From: an uncultured Candidatus Planktophila sp.
GTDB taxonomy: Bacteria > Actinomycetota > Actinomycetes > Nanopelagicales > Nanopelagicaceae
Assembly: GCA_937927965.1 (NCBI GenBank)
Contig: CALEZA010000071.1
Span: 1 to 20,462 of the forward strand
Direction of reading: 5' to 3'
DNA: 20,462 nt
Below are positions 1 through 8,290 of this stretch, piece after piece. A model generated the notes under the pieces. It searched no databases. It had not been told where the DNA came from and saw only the letters and a list, made by a program, of their open reading frames with translations. Made by a program: the position numbers and the translations under genes. Positions within the stretch are counted from its first letter, which is position 1. Every line of letters starts with the position of its first letter.

Positions 1-429
1 ATGTTGCGGACTGAGAAGACAAATAATCCAAGCTTGATTGCTCGACAAGCAAGGATGATATCCATCAATGCAGCCCTGCAGATCGATCTCTATGACCAAG
101 CAAATGCCTCACATGTCAGAGGTGAGATCTATAGTGGCTTTGGTGGCTCCACCGACTTTATTGTGGGCTCACTCCACTCACGCGGAGGGCGCTCCTTTAT
201 GGCTCTTCCATCTTGGCATCCCAAAGCACAGGTCTCTTCGATCGTTCCACGCTTGCGCGAGAACATCACCAGCTTCCAACACTCCTTTGTGGTAACTGAA
301 CAGGGTGCTGCAGCGTGCTTTGGCCACACTCAATCAGAGCAGGCTCTCAATCTCATCAATAACGCAGCTCACCCCAACGCAAAGGAAGAGTTGGTGCAGG
401 CAGCTGGTGAGTTTGGACTTCTGAAGTAG
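1..429 (+). CDS. Acetyl-CoA hydrolase/transferase family protein, C-terminal part (5' end outside window)
   Basis: This is the last 142 residues of an acetyl-CoA hydrolase / CoA-transferase-like enzyme. Members of the family move or hydrolyse the CoA of short-chain acyl-CoAs such as acetyl-CoA or 4-hydroxybutyryl-CoA in the cytoplasm. The stretch SINAALQIDLYDQANA followed by YSGFGGSTDFIVG matches the C-terminal domain signature (SINSALEVDLxGQ...SGxGGQxDFxxG). ALPSWHPKAQVSSIVPRL and FVVTEQGAA correspond to the later conserved blocks. The ATG at position 1 is almost certainly an internal Met, because family members are usually above 400 residues and the reading frame is open at the window edge. 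The gene converges on the UPF0114 gene with a 6-bp gap. Substrate and direction cannot be decided from this fragment. Confidence 0.85.
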   Translation: MLRTEKTNNPSLIARQARMISINAALQIDLYDQANASHVRGEIYSGFGGSTDFIVGSLHSRGGRSFMALPSWHPKAQVSSIVPRLRENITSFQHSFVVTEQGAAACFGHTQSEQALNLINNAAHPNAKEELVQAAGEFGLLK

Positions 430-435
430 GAGTTC

Positions 436-951
436 TTAACGCTCAGACTTATGGCGATCTGCCATGGTGTCCATGAGAGCAAAGAGCACGCCAGAGATAA
501 CGAAGGTCATATGGATGCCAATGCGCCATCCTTCACGCTTGGCATCGAAAGGGCCTTCTTGCATAAAGTCTTTGAGAAGCTCAATAACAGAGATGGCAAC
601 GAGTGAGCCAATCAACTTAATCTTCAAGCCGCTGTAATCAACATGGCCCATCCAATGAGGGCGATCTTCGGCACCATCTGCGACCTTAATCTTGGAGACA
701 AAGTTCTCATATCCTGCAAAGAGAATAATGATGATGAGGTTTCCAAGAAGCACGGTGTCGAGAAGCTCGAGAATTTCTAGAGTCAGCTCACCAGATGATG
801 ATGTGGTGATATGGGTCATCATGTGGAAAAAGGAGTGGAAGAAGCGGTAGAGGATAGGGACCAAGGTCAGAAGAAGACCGAGATAGAGGGGTGCTAGGAA
901 CCAGCGCCCAGCGAAGATAAGTCTTTCAACGACAGTCTCAATTTTTTCCAT
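436..951 (-). CDS. UPF0114 (YqhA/TIGR00645) family inner-membrane protein
   Basis: This is a 171-residue integral membrane protein of the UPF0114 family, whose function is unknown. It matches E. coli YqhA from memory in length and in landmarks: RWFLAPLYLGL near residues 17-27, GYENFVSK in the middle, SLVAISVIELLKDFM, and IHMTFVISGVLFALMD near the C terminus. Four hydrophobic segments are visible (about residues 12-38, 66-84, 112-130 and 146-163). The start is the ATG at 949-951. The minus-strand sequence upstream shows CTGACA followed, 16-18 bases later, by an AT-rich GATATTT, a possible sigma70-type promoter. That stretch overlaps the 16-bp repeat shared by the two protease genes. The gene is divergent from the neighbouring secreted protease gene. 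Confidence 0.88.
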   Translation of the reverse strand: MEKIETVVERLIFAGRWFLAPLYLGLLLTLVPILYRFFHSFFHMMTHITTSSSGELTLEILELLDTVLLGNLIIIILFAGYENFVSKIKVADGAEDRPHWMGHVDYSGLKIKLIGSLVAISVIELLKDFMQEGPFDAKREGWRIGIHMTFVISGVLFALMDTMADRHKSER

Positions 952-970
952 GGCTCAAATATCCCACAGC

Positions 971-986
971 GCATAAATTTGTCAGT
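971..986. promoter_or_regulatory. 16-bp shared upstream element, copy 1
   Basis: GCATAAATTTGTCAGT lies in the divergent gap between the UPF0114 gene and the first protease gene. The identical 16 bases occur again at 1956-1971, upstream of the giant protease. Flanking ATATCC is also shared a few bases further upstream. The element contains TTGTCA (979-984), close to a -35 box, and TAAATT, which fits an actinobacterial -10 pattern (TAnnnT). It could therefore be core promoter, an activator or repressor site, or a relic of duplicated upstream DNA. The identity is seen directly; the function is inferred. Confidence 0.45.
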
Positions 987-1007
987 ACATTGACGGATAT
1001 TAGAGAT

Positions 1008-1928
1008 ATGAAGTTGCGTATTTTGATAGCTCTCGCCCTGGTCTTTGCACTCATGCCCCAGGCTCACTCCGCCACACCCAAGACTATGGTCATTATCGAT
1101 ACAGGCTTCAATGCAGCCGACCCGATAATCGCCTCACACACCATCTATGAAGTCTGCATTCTCGATTGGTATGCCTGCCCCAATGGATCAAACTTTCAAG
1201 AGACGAGAACTGCTGCCCTTCTGACCCCCACTCAATTGGCAGCAAGTGGTTTTAGCCATGGAAGCAAGATGGCTCGAGCTGCTATCGCTGCATATCCAGA
1301 TATTCAATTGATTCTTATCCGAATCGTTGCTCAATCATCTTCAGGAAATCGACTCTCTACTTCTGAAGGTATTGTCACAAAGGCACTCACCTGGGTCTCC
1401 AAAAATGCAACAAAGTTCAATATCGGCGCAGTTGCGATGTCACAAGGAAGTAGCAGAGGGGGAGTGGGTGCTCGCAATTGCCTCTCTATTCCAGGAGTGG
1501 ATAAAGAAGTTCGCTCACTTCGCATCAAAGGTATTTACTCCTTCTTTCCTGCAGGAAATGAAGGTCGCAACTCAGCTATCAATTGGCCTTCCTGCATTCC
1601 TGAAGCAGTTGCAGTAGGAGCACTTGATAAGAAGGGGCAGATTGCCTCCTATAGCAACTTCGCACCTAATCAGATCGATATCTTCGAACAGGGATATCCG
1701 ATGGAGGAGACAGCCACTCCCGCCTATAGCTATGAGACTGGCAGTTCTTACTCAGTCCAATTCGCAGCAGCGAGATGGCTGAGCCTGGTCAATCAATTTC
1801 CAGATAAACGAGCCTCCCAAATCTTCTACACCTACGCCTTCTCAGGCGAACTCCTGAGCAGCCCGCGGGCTATGGGGGGCTGGAGCGTGAATTTTGAGGC
1901 TGCAAAGGCCTCGCTTGCTGGTAGCTGA
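1008..1928 (+). CDS. Secreted subtilisin-like (S8) serine protease, minimal, no propeptide
   Basis: This is a predicted exported subtilase of 306 residues. I chose the ATG at 1008 because it gives a clean signal peptide (MKLR, then hydrophobic ILIALALVFALM, ending AHSA around residue 22); a TTG at 990 would add six polar residues before it. The catalytic order is recognisable: Asp31 in VIIDTGF, His84 in FSHGSKMA, the oxyanion Asn184 in FFPAGNEG, and Ser247 in ETGSSYSVQFAAA. Two features are unusual. The mature part starts almost at the Asp motif, so there is no I9 propeptide. The Ser motif reads GSS rather than GTS and lacks the usual following Pro. Activity is likely but not certain, and a divergent or regulated subtilase is possible. 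The gene is followed after 92 bp by a much larger subtilase. Confidence 0.82.
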   Translation: MKLRILIALALVFALMPQAHSATPKTMVIIDTGFNAADPIIASHTIYEVCILDWYACPNGSNFQETRTAALLTPTQLAASGFSHGSKMARAAIAAYPDIQLILIRIVAQSSSGNRLSTSEGIVTKALTWVSKNATKFNIGAVAMSQGSSRGGVGARNCLSIPGVDKEVRSLRIKGIYSFFPAGNEGRNSAINWPSCIPEAVAVGALDKKGQIASYSNFAPNQIDIFEQGYPMEETATPAYSYETGSSYSVQFAAARWLSLVNQFPDKRASQIFYTYAFSGELLSSPRAMGGWSVNFEAAKASLAGS

Positions 1929-1950
1929 CCAGTCAAGCAGGAGAGAATAT

Positions 1951-1973
1951 CCACTGCATAAATTTGTCAGTGG
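1951..1973. promoter_or_regulatory. Operator-like inverted repeat containing copy 2 of the 16-bp element
   Basis: CCACTG and CAGTGG form perfect 6-bp inverted arms around an 11-bp AT-rich centre. The GCATAAATTTGTCAGT repeat (1956-1971) lies inside. It is about 48 bp upstream of the giant protease start and 23 bp after the stop of the first protease gene. Copy 1 keeps the 16-mer but not the perfect arms. This could be a transcription-factor site or promoter; the arms are too short and AT-centred to be a convincing terminator. Confidence 0.4.
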
Positions 1974-2009
1974 AGCACGGTTAACTACTTGGCAAGCCCT
2001 ATTTATTAC

Positions 2010-2014
2010 AGGAG
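2010..2014 (+). promoter_or_regulatory. Ribosome binding site deciding the giant protease start
   Basis: AGGAG is followed by TAA and then ATGATG. The spacer is 3 nt to the first ATG (2018) and 6 nt to the second (2021). The second is the better spaced start, changing the protein by one Met. Confidence 0.6.
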
Positions 2015-2020
2015 TAAATG

Positions 2021-5000
2021 ATGCATCAGATCAAGCGCAAGTCGTTCCGTTCGATTGCCACAGCCTTTATTGCGCTCGCGGCAATAACAACATCGAGCGC
2101 CCAAGCAGAGGCGGCCCTTCTCGGTCCGAGCTCTAACTATCTTGTGAAGATCACACCTGCCACACAGGCAGCGGTGGAGTCTGCAATCAAGAGCGCAGGT
2201 GGAACGATCAATGCTCGCTACCAGTATGCATTTAACGGTTTTGTTATCAAGCTCCCAGATATGTTGATTCCAATCTTGAAGAAGATTCCAAATGTTTTGA
2301 CAGTTGAGAAGGACATGCCTGTTGAACTCAATGCAATTCAGCAGAATCAAACTCCAACTCCATCATGGGGTATTGACCGCATTGATCAGCGCGAAGCTGT
2401 TCCTACTGCAACTGATTATCAGGGCACTTACGGCTATCGCAGCGCAGGTACTGGTGCAACGATTTACATCGGAGATACTGGTATCTATCCACACGATGAT
2501 CTCGCAGGTCGAATTTCATCTGTTGGCTATAGCGGAATTGCAGATGGCTACGGAACTGTTGACTGCAATGGTCACGGAACTCATGTGGCGACAACGGCTG
2601 CAGGAACAAAGTATGGAATTGCAAAGAATGCAACAGTTGTCCCAGTTCGTATTTTGAACTGTGCTGGTTCAGGTTCCTATGCAACTGTTGTTGCAGGTCT
2701 CGACTGGATCTTGTCACCACTGAACACCAATTCAAAGACTGCTGCAGTTCTTAACTTAAGTATTGGTGGACCAGCTTCATCGATTATCACTGATGCAGTC
2801 GTAAAGCTCACCAACGCTGGAATCACAGTAGTTGCAGCGGCAGGCAATGACAATAACGATGCTTGTTTATCATCACCAGCAAGTGCACCGACTGCAATCA
2901 CTGTAGGTGCTACTGGAATTAATGATGCAAAGGCTTACTACTCCAACTGGGGTAGCTGTGTGGATATTCACGCTCCAGGATCAGGAATTACTGGTGGATG
3001 GTTCGGAGCTGCATCTGCAGAGCGCACCATTAGCGGAACATCGATGGCAACTCCCCATGTAACGGGCGCTGCTGCAGTATTTCTTGGCCTTAACCCTGGA
3101 GCATCTGTTGCTCAAGTGACTGAGGCAATTACAGGTCAAGCAACTCAGAATTTGGTTACTGGTCTTCCTGCAGGAACAGTCAACAAGCTCCTTTATGTCT
3201 CACCTACAGATGGTGGACCTGCGATTATTCCTCCAGCAATTCTTATTCAAAATCTCTCAAATATCACTCACCAATCTGTAACAGCATCAGTTGAGATCAA
3301 TCCTGGTAATGCTCCAACAACAGCGACCTTCCAGGTCTCAAAAGATCAGAGCTTTGCAACAGGTGTCACCACCATCAATCTCACACCAACACCGCTCAAT
3401 GGCGGAGATGTGATCTCACTTCCTGTGACGGTTGAATCTCTGACTGCCTCAAGCACTTACTACTTCCGTGCAAATGCTTCAAATGAGAGTGGTCCATTTA
3501 CTACTCCTGTGGGCAGCTTTAAGACTTTGGCACCGCCTGTAACGCCACCTCTTCCAGTGGCCACAAATCCAACAGCTGTCACTGGCTATAGCGCCCGATT
3601 GACTGGAACAGTTAATCCAAATAACGGCACCACCAATGTGACTTTCGTTTATGGAACCGATCCTGACTTCCTCACCAACACTCAGAGCGTTGCAGCATCG
3701 ACTGCAGTTGTAAGCGGTGGTAGTCCTGTCAATGTGGGACTTGATATCTCATTCCTCAATGGTGCAACCACTTACTACTACAAGGTTGTAGCAGGAAATA
3801 GCGCAGCATCTGTTCAATCAAATGTTATTTCCTTTACAACTCCTGCAATTGTGGGCATAGCTCCATCTGTCGTCACAATCCGCCCAACAAATGGTCTTGA
3901 TTCACCTGCCACAACAGTGACAGGTCAGGTCAATCCAATGGGTCAGACCACAACTGTTCGCTTTGTATTTGGTCCTGAGGCATCCCTTACTGTGGGACAG
4001 CGAGTCATCACACTCACTCAGCAGTACACAGGTATGGAGACAGTTACTGTCTCAGCAGATATGACAGGCCTGACTCCCGGCTACCGCTTCTACTATCGAT
4101 TTGAAGCATCCAATGCAGCTGGCATCACAAAGCCAACACCGTTGACCAATGCGGTTAATCCGATCATGCCGATTATTCGCACCACAACAGCATCAAATGT
4201 GACTGCAACAGGTATGACATTTAATACTTCCCTCAATGCAGGTGCAAGCAATATTCGTGTCTACTTTATCTATGGCACTACGCCAAACTTGGATACACAA
4301 ACTGTCTCAGTTCAGGGCACACCATTTGCCTTCACTAATGCACTCAACAACATCTCTTCTGTTGCAGTCACAGGTCTGAGCCCAGCTACTCGCTACTACT
4401 ACCGTGTGATGATCTATGCCTACACAGGTCCACTTGCATCACAAGGTAATAAGCTCTTTGGTCCGATCATGACAATGGAGACTCTATTTCCTCCTCGCGA
4501 TCCTCAGACCATCACATTTAACCTTCCAACATCTCGCTTCTATGGAGGGGCAGCAACTCCACTTGTTGCAACTTCTTCAGCGGGACTTCCCATCACATTC
4601 ACCTCTCTCACTCCAGCTGTGTGTCAGGTCAATACAAGCGATGCAGGATCAACGCTCTCCTTTGTGAGCCCAATTTCATCTGCTAACTCAAGCACCTGTT
4701 CAGTTAGTGCTTCACAAGGTGGTAGCTACACAATCCAGCCAGCCCCAACAGTAACTCGAACAATTGTGTGGAATAAGGAAGCAACAACAATCACTGGTAC
4801 ATGGGCACCGTCAACGGTGGTCAATGAGACACCACTTGATTTCGTTGTGAAGAGCTCTTCTCAACCATCACTTGCTGAATCACTTGCAGGAACTACTCCG
4901 CTGACAGTGACTTCATTGACACCAAATGTCTGCCAGGTGGGAACTGTCTCCTATGAGGGAACATCAACTTCACACACTCGCGCCATCATCAAGTCGATGT

Positions 5001-7519
5001 GGAATGGCACTTGCCAGATCCGTGCGACATTTGCTGGAGCAAGCTACTGGCTCAGTACCAACTCAACCATTACAGGAACTGTCTCAGGAATGACTACCCC
5101 TGCAGTGGGCGCAAATGCTTTCCAGTCAATTTCCTTTAATACTCCTTCCAACCGTGCGCTTGGCACATCAAATCCTCTAGTTGCAACAGCTACCTCTAAG
5201 TTGCCAGTGACCTTCACATCACTGACACCTGCAACATGTTCTGTTGTGGTCAACTCAGATGGAAGCGTTGTTGCTCAATCAGCATCGAATCTAACTGGAG
5301 ATGCAAACACCTGTCAGATTCAGGCATCTCAAGCTGGCGATGATCGATGGGCAGCTGCAATCTCTGTGACACGATCATTTACATGGACTCGTGTCGCACA
5401 GACAATCACTCTGACATCACCAACATCACGCTTCTATGGCGGTCCTCGCACAGTCATTAGCGCTACCTCAACATCAGGTCTTCCTGTTACTCTCGCAACA
5501 AATACTCCATCAATCTGCTCTGTGACAACAGTGGATTCAGTAACAACAGTCGGTTATATGGATTCAATTACTGCAGGAACAACAGCAGCGTGTGGATTGG
5601 TTGCAAGCCAGGCAGGTAATGGAACTTTCGCACCAGCTTCAACAGTTGTGAAGCAGATGGTCTTCATGAAGGAATCCACACGAATCACACCAACATGGTC
5701 TGGTCCAGTCACAGCACAAGGTGCAACTCTTTCTCTTGCAGTATCGAGCGCATCTCAGCCACTTCTAGGAGAGAACCTCTTCGGATCTACTCCACTTGTG
5801 GTGACATCCCTTACTCCAAAGGTTTGTAAGGTAGGTGCAGTCAGCACCTTTGAAACACAAACAGTCCAAGGCAAGCTCGTAGTGAGCTCACTCTGGAATG
5901 GCACATGTTCACTCTCTGTCCAATACGCTGGAAATAGCTACTGGCTCCCACTGACTACAACAGTCTCTGTTGGAGTCTCTGGAATGACAACTCCGTCTGA
6001 TGGAGCAAACGCAGCTCAGATGATCGTCTTTACCAATCCAATGAACCGTGACTTCACAGGACCAGCCCCATTGAGCGCAATTGCAACATCGAAGCTTCCT
6101 GTGACCTTCACATCAACAACGCCCGCAGTGTGTACTGTCGTGGTTGGCTCTAATGGAGCTTCTGTCGCACAACCTGCAGCAGGACTCCAAGGAGATCTCA
6201 ATACCTGTTCAATTCAGGCAACACAGAGTGGCGATACAAGCTGGGCAGCAGCAACTCCAGTGGTTCGCTCCTTCAAGTTCACCCGAATCGCTCAAACAAT
6301 CACATTCACCCCTCCATCATCCCGATTCTATGGAGGTCCAAACACTCGCTTAACAGCGACTGCTTCATCAGGGCTACCTGTGGACTTTAGATCACTCACA
6401 CCAAACTATTGCGGTGTTGCAGTGGTTGACTCACAAACAGTCCTAACTCTGACATCAACTCTTCCAGCTGCAATCACAGTCACTTGTACGATTTCAGCAA
6501 CACAAGCTGGAGATTCAACATATCTTCCATCCTCATCATTTGTTCGCAATATTGCACTCGTAAAAGAGGCGACAACTATTCGAGCAACATGGAGTGCATC
6601 TCCAACTGTCACGGGATCAACAGTCAATCTCAATGTGGTGAGCACAAGCCAGCCACTTTTGAATGAGGCACTTGCTGGAACAACCCCACTTACTGTTGTT
6701 AGTAAGACCCCAACGGTATGTACTGTTAGCGATATTGCCTATCAGGGAACATCATCTGCTCACACCAGTGCTCTGGTTAAGGCAATTTGGAATGGAACTT
6801 GTACTTTGCAGGTTGGTTTTGCTGGCAATAGCTATTGGCTACCAAGCAGCACGATTGTTAATGTCGGTGTAAGTGGATTGGTTACTCCACAGCCAGGAGC
6901 TAATGCATATCAGTCAATTAACTTCATTACTCCACCAAACCGTGAACTTGGATTCTCGTATCCAATCGCTAACCTCTCTGCTTCTTCTAAGTTGCCTGTG
7001 ACGCTTGTTTCAACAACTCCTCAGAACTGCACAGTGAGTGAGACAACACCAGGTGCTTGGACTGTTTCTGCAGCTCCAGGTGTAGGCGGAGATAACATCG
7101 CTTGCACACTTCAGGCATCACAGCCAGGTGTAGATACTGTCTGGGCGGCAGCTGCTACCCAAACTCGCACCTTCTACTGGAGCAAGGCTGCAATGGCGAT
7201 CCGTATGTACAACCCAACATCGACTCGAATTGGTGCTGGACCATTTGGACTCATCGCTTCCTATGCCTACTACTGGGGTGTGAATAATGTGGGAATCGGC
7301 GGCAGCCTTCCTGGAGAAGTCACAGTTACTACCTCAACTCCAGCTGTCTGCCAGGTTGTGAGCGTGGTGCCAACTGTGATTGGCACAGGAACATACGCTC
7401 AAGCCAATATCAAGGGCCTCACCAACGGTACTTGTACGACCACATGGAGCAATCCAGGATCAGCGACTCGAACTGCCTCATCACTTACTTACAGCTTCAC
7501 CGTGACTGGCATTAAATAA
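2021..7519 (+). CDS. Giant secreted subtilase: I9 propeptide, S8 domain, FN3-like and Ig-like repeats
   Basis: This is an exported serine endopeptidase of about 1832 residues. The order is: signal peptide (1 to about 31, ending AQAEA), I9-type inhibitory propeptide (about 39-103), S8 catalytic domain (about 115-395), four roughly 105-residue fibronectin-III-like modules (about 401-827), then Ig-like modules to the end. The proteinase-K-like triad is Asp152 (YIGDTGIYP), His185 (NGHGTHVA) and Ser341 (SGTSMATPHVTGAAA), with oxyanion Asn276 (AAAGND). The domain itself carries several Cys, plausible disulfides. The repeat region has paired cysteines (TPxVCxV ... TCxI). No LPxTG motif, C-terminal membrane helix or type IX signal is visible, so it is probably released or held non-covalently. 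The next gene starts 18 bp later. Family assignment of the protease is firm; the substrate is unknown. Confidence 0.93.
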   Translation: MHQIKRKSFRSIATAFIALAAITTSSAQAEAALLGPSSNYLVKITPATQAAVESAIKSAGGTINARYQYAFNGFVIKLPDMLIPILKKIPNVLTVEKDMPVELNAIQQNQTPTPSWGIDRIDQREAVPTATDYQGTYGYRSAGTGATIYIGDTGIYPHDDLAGRISSVGYSGIADGYGTVDCNGHGTHVATTAAGTKYGIAKNATVVPVRILNCAGSGSYATVVAGLDWILSPLNTNSKTAAVLNLSIGGPASSIITDAVVKLTNAGITVVAAAGNDNNDACLSSPASAPTAITVGATGINDAKAYYSNWGSCVDIHAPGSGITGGWFGAASAERTISGTSMATPHVTGAAAVFLGLNPGASVAQVTEAITGQATQNLVTGLPAGTVNKLLYVSPTDGGPAIIPPAILIQNLSNITHQSVTASVEINPGNAPTTATFQVSKDQSFATGVTTINLTPTPLNGGDVISLPVTVESLTASSTYYFRANASNESGPFTTPVGSFKTLAPPVTPPLPVATNPTAVTGYSARLTGTVNPNNGTTNVTFVYGTDPDFLTNTQSVAASTAVVSGGSPVNVGLDISFLNGATTYYYKVVAGNSAASVQSNVISFTTPAIVGIAPSVVTIRPTNGLDSPATTVTGQVNPMGQTTTVRFVFGPEASLTVGQRVITLTQQYTGMETVTVSADMTGLTPGYRFYYRFEASNAAGITKPTPLTNAVNPIMPIIRTTTASNVTATGMTFNTSLNAGASNIRVYFIYGTTPNLDTQTVSVQGTPFAFTNALNNISSVAVTGLSPATRYYYRVMIYAYTGPLASQGNKLFGPIMTMETLFPPRDPQTITFNLPTSRFYGGAATPLVATSSAGLPITFTSLTPAVCQVNTSDAGSTLSFVSPISSANSSTCSVSASQGGSYTIQPAPTVTRTIVWNKEATTITGTWAPSTVVNETPLDFVVKSSSQPSLAESLAGTTPLTVTSLTPNVCQVGTVSYEGTSTSHTRAIIKSMWNGTCQIRATFAGASYWLSTNSTITGTVSGMTTPAVGANAFQSISFNTPSNRALGTSNPLVATATSKLPVTFTSLTPATCSVVVNSDGSVVAQSASNLTGDANTCQIQASQAGDDRWAAAISVTRSFTWTRVAQTITLTSPTSRFYGGPRTVISATSTSGLPVTLATNTPSICSVTTVDSVTTVGYMDSITAGTTAACGLVASQAGNGTFAPASTVVKQMVFMKESTRITPTWSGPVTAQGATLSLAVSSASQPLLGENLFGSTPLVVTSLTPKVCKVGAVSTFETQTVQGKLVVSSLWNGTCSLSVQYAGNSYWLPLTTTVSVGVSGMTTPSDGANAAQMIVFTNPMNRDFTGPAPLSAIATSKLPVTFTSTTPAVCTVVVGSNGASVAQPAAGLQGDLNTCSIQATQSGDTSWAAATPVVRSFKFTRIAQTITFTPPSSRFYGGPNTRLTATASSGLPVDFRSLTPNYCGVAVVDSQTVLTLTSTLPAAITVTCTISATQAGDSTYLPSSSFVRNIALVKEATTIRATWSASPTVTGSTVNLNVVSTSQPLLNEALAGTTPLTVVSKTPTVCTVSDIAYQGTSSAHTSALVKAIWNGTCTLQVGFAGNSYWLPSSTIVNVGVSGLVTPQPGANAYQSINFITPPNRELGFSYPIANLSASSKLPVTLVSTTPQNCTVSETTPGAWTVSAAPGVGGDNIACTLQASQPGVDTVWAAAATQTRTFYWSKAAMAIRMYNPTSTRIGAGPFGLIASYAYYWGVNNVGIGGSLPGEVTVTTSTPAVCQVVSVVPTVIGTGTYAQANIKGLTNGTCTTTWSNPGSATRTASSLTYSFTVTGIK
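4505..7192 (+). repeat. Coding super-repeat: three A-B-C Ig-like units of 298 residues (894 bp)
   Basis: Within the giant protease gene, module A (QTITFxxPTSRFYGG) begins at 4505, 5399 and 6293. Module B (KEATTI-like) begins at 4775, 5669 and 6563. Module C (GANAxQSIxF, measured at its Gly) begins at 5108, 6002 and 6896. Every anchor recurs at exactly 894 bp although the DNA between copies has diverged. Each of the nine modules has one Cys after TP and one near its end (usually TC), and a tenth hybrid module (7193-7519) keeps both. The modules resemble the common bacterial extracellular Ig-like repeats with LPVTFTSxTPxVC and ASQAGD motifs. Confidence 0.9.
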
Positions 7520-7537
7520 GCAGGTAGATTTAGGAGC

Positions 7538-8281
7538 ATGCGCCACAAGGTATTCGTCAGCCTTGTGGCCTTGCTCTTTCTACCCGTAGATGCCCATGCA
7601 GCTAAGAACTTCACTGTTGGTGGAGATCGACCTGTTGTCGTAAGAGTTCCTGCGGTAACCAACAAGCCTGCACCGCTTTTGATCATGCTCCACAGCGCCT
7701 CCACCAATGGAGGACATCAAGAGAGATATATGAAGCTTGCACCTGTAGCAGCTGCCAAGGGGATGATCTACATCGCTCCCAATGGAACTATCAATGACAA
7801 AGGCAGGCGCACATGGAATGCAGCAAAATCTTGCTGTCAAGGTCCAACAAGCACAGTAGATGATGTTGCATACCTGCAATCGCTGATCGATGAGATTGAT
7901 CAGAAGGTTAAAGTCGATCGCAGCAAGATTTATTTGATTGGCCACTCCAATGGCGCATTTATGGCTTTGAAATTCGCCTGCACCACTGGGCAAGCAGCCG
8001 CAGTAATCTCTCTGGCGGGAGCACTCGATGAAGATTTCACCTGTGCACCTGCAAAACCTTTCTCCCTGATGCAAATTCATGGCACCGCAGATGATGTAAT
8101 TAAGTTCAGTGGCGGGATACTCAATGATCATGCATATACCAGCGCTGAAGAGACTGTCAGACGAGTGAAGGCTTTGGGTCCGATGAAAGCAACTTTATGG
8201 AAGATTCAAGATGGATCTCATAGCCCTGTACTACCGAAGAACTTTGCTGAAAAGGTCTTGAGCTTTGCTGAGAAGGGGTAG
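7538..8281 (+). CDS. Secreted alpha/beta-hydrolase, PHB depolymerase / LpqC-type esterase
   Basis: This is a 247-residue exported esterase. The N terminus (MRHKVFVSLVALLFLPVDAHAA) is a signal peptide. Family landmarks are LLIMLHSASTNG (oxyanion region), YIAPNG followed by TWNAAKSCC (the W-N-A...CC block of the PHB-depolymerase/feruloyl-esterase group), the nucleophile Ser137 in GHSNGAF, Asp185 or Asp186 in HGTADDVI, and His228 in DGSHSP. The group cleaves ester bonds in polyesters or plant-derived esters, but the substrate here cannot be read from sequence. AGGAG ends only 1 nt before the ATG, an unusually short spacing, yet no better start keeps the signal peptide. The 18-bp gap to the giant protease suggests co-transcription. 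Confidence 0.85.
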   Translation: MRHKVFVSLVALLFLPVDAHAAKNFTVGGDRPVVVRVPAVTNKPAPLLIMLHSASTNGGHQERYMKLAPVAAAKGMIYIAPNGTINDKGRRTWNAAKSCCQGPTSTVDDVAYLQSLIDEIDQKVKVDRSKIYLIGHSNGAFMALKFACTTGQAAAVISLAGALDEDFTCAPAKPFSLMQIHGTADDVIKFSGGILNDHAYTSAEETVRRVKALGPMKATLWKIQDGSHSPVLPKNFAEKVLSFAEKG

Positions 8282-8290
8282 ATTAACCAT

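Noticed and set aside
990..1007. TTG start six codons upstream of the first protease ATG
   Set aside because: It puts polar residues before the signal peptide and has no better ribosome binding site; the ATG at 1008 gives a normal signal sequence.
1951..1973. Rho-independent terminator after the first protease gene
   Set aside because: The 6-bp arms enclose an AT-rich 11-base loop and no T-run follows, so an operator or promoter element is more likely.
4505..7192. CRISPR or non-coding tandem repeat
   Set aside because: The periodicity is 894 bp, lies within one open frame and is conserved at protein level with divergent DNA.
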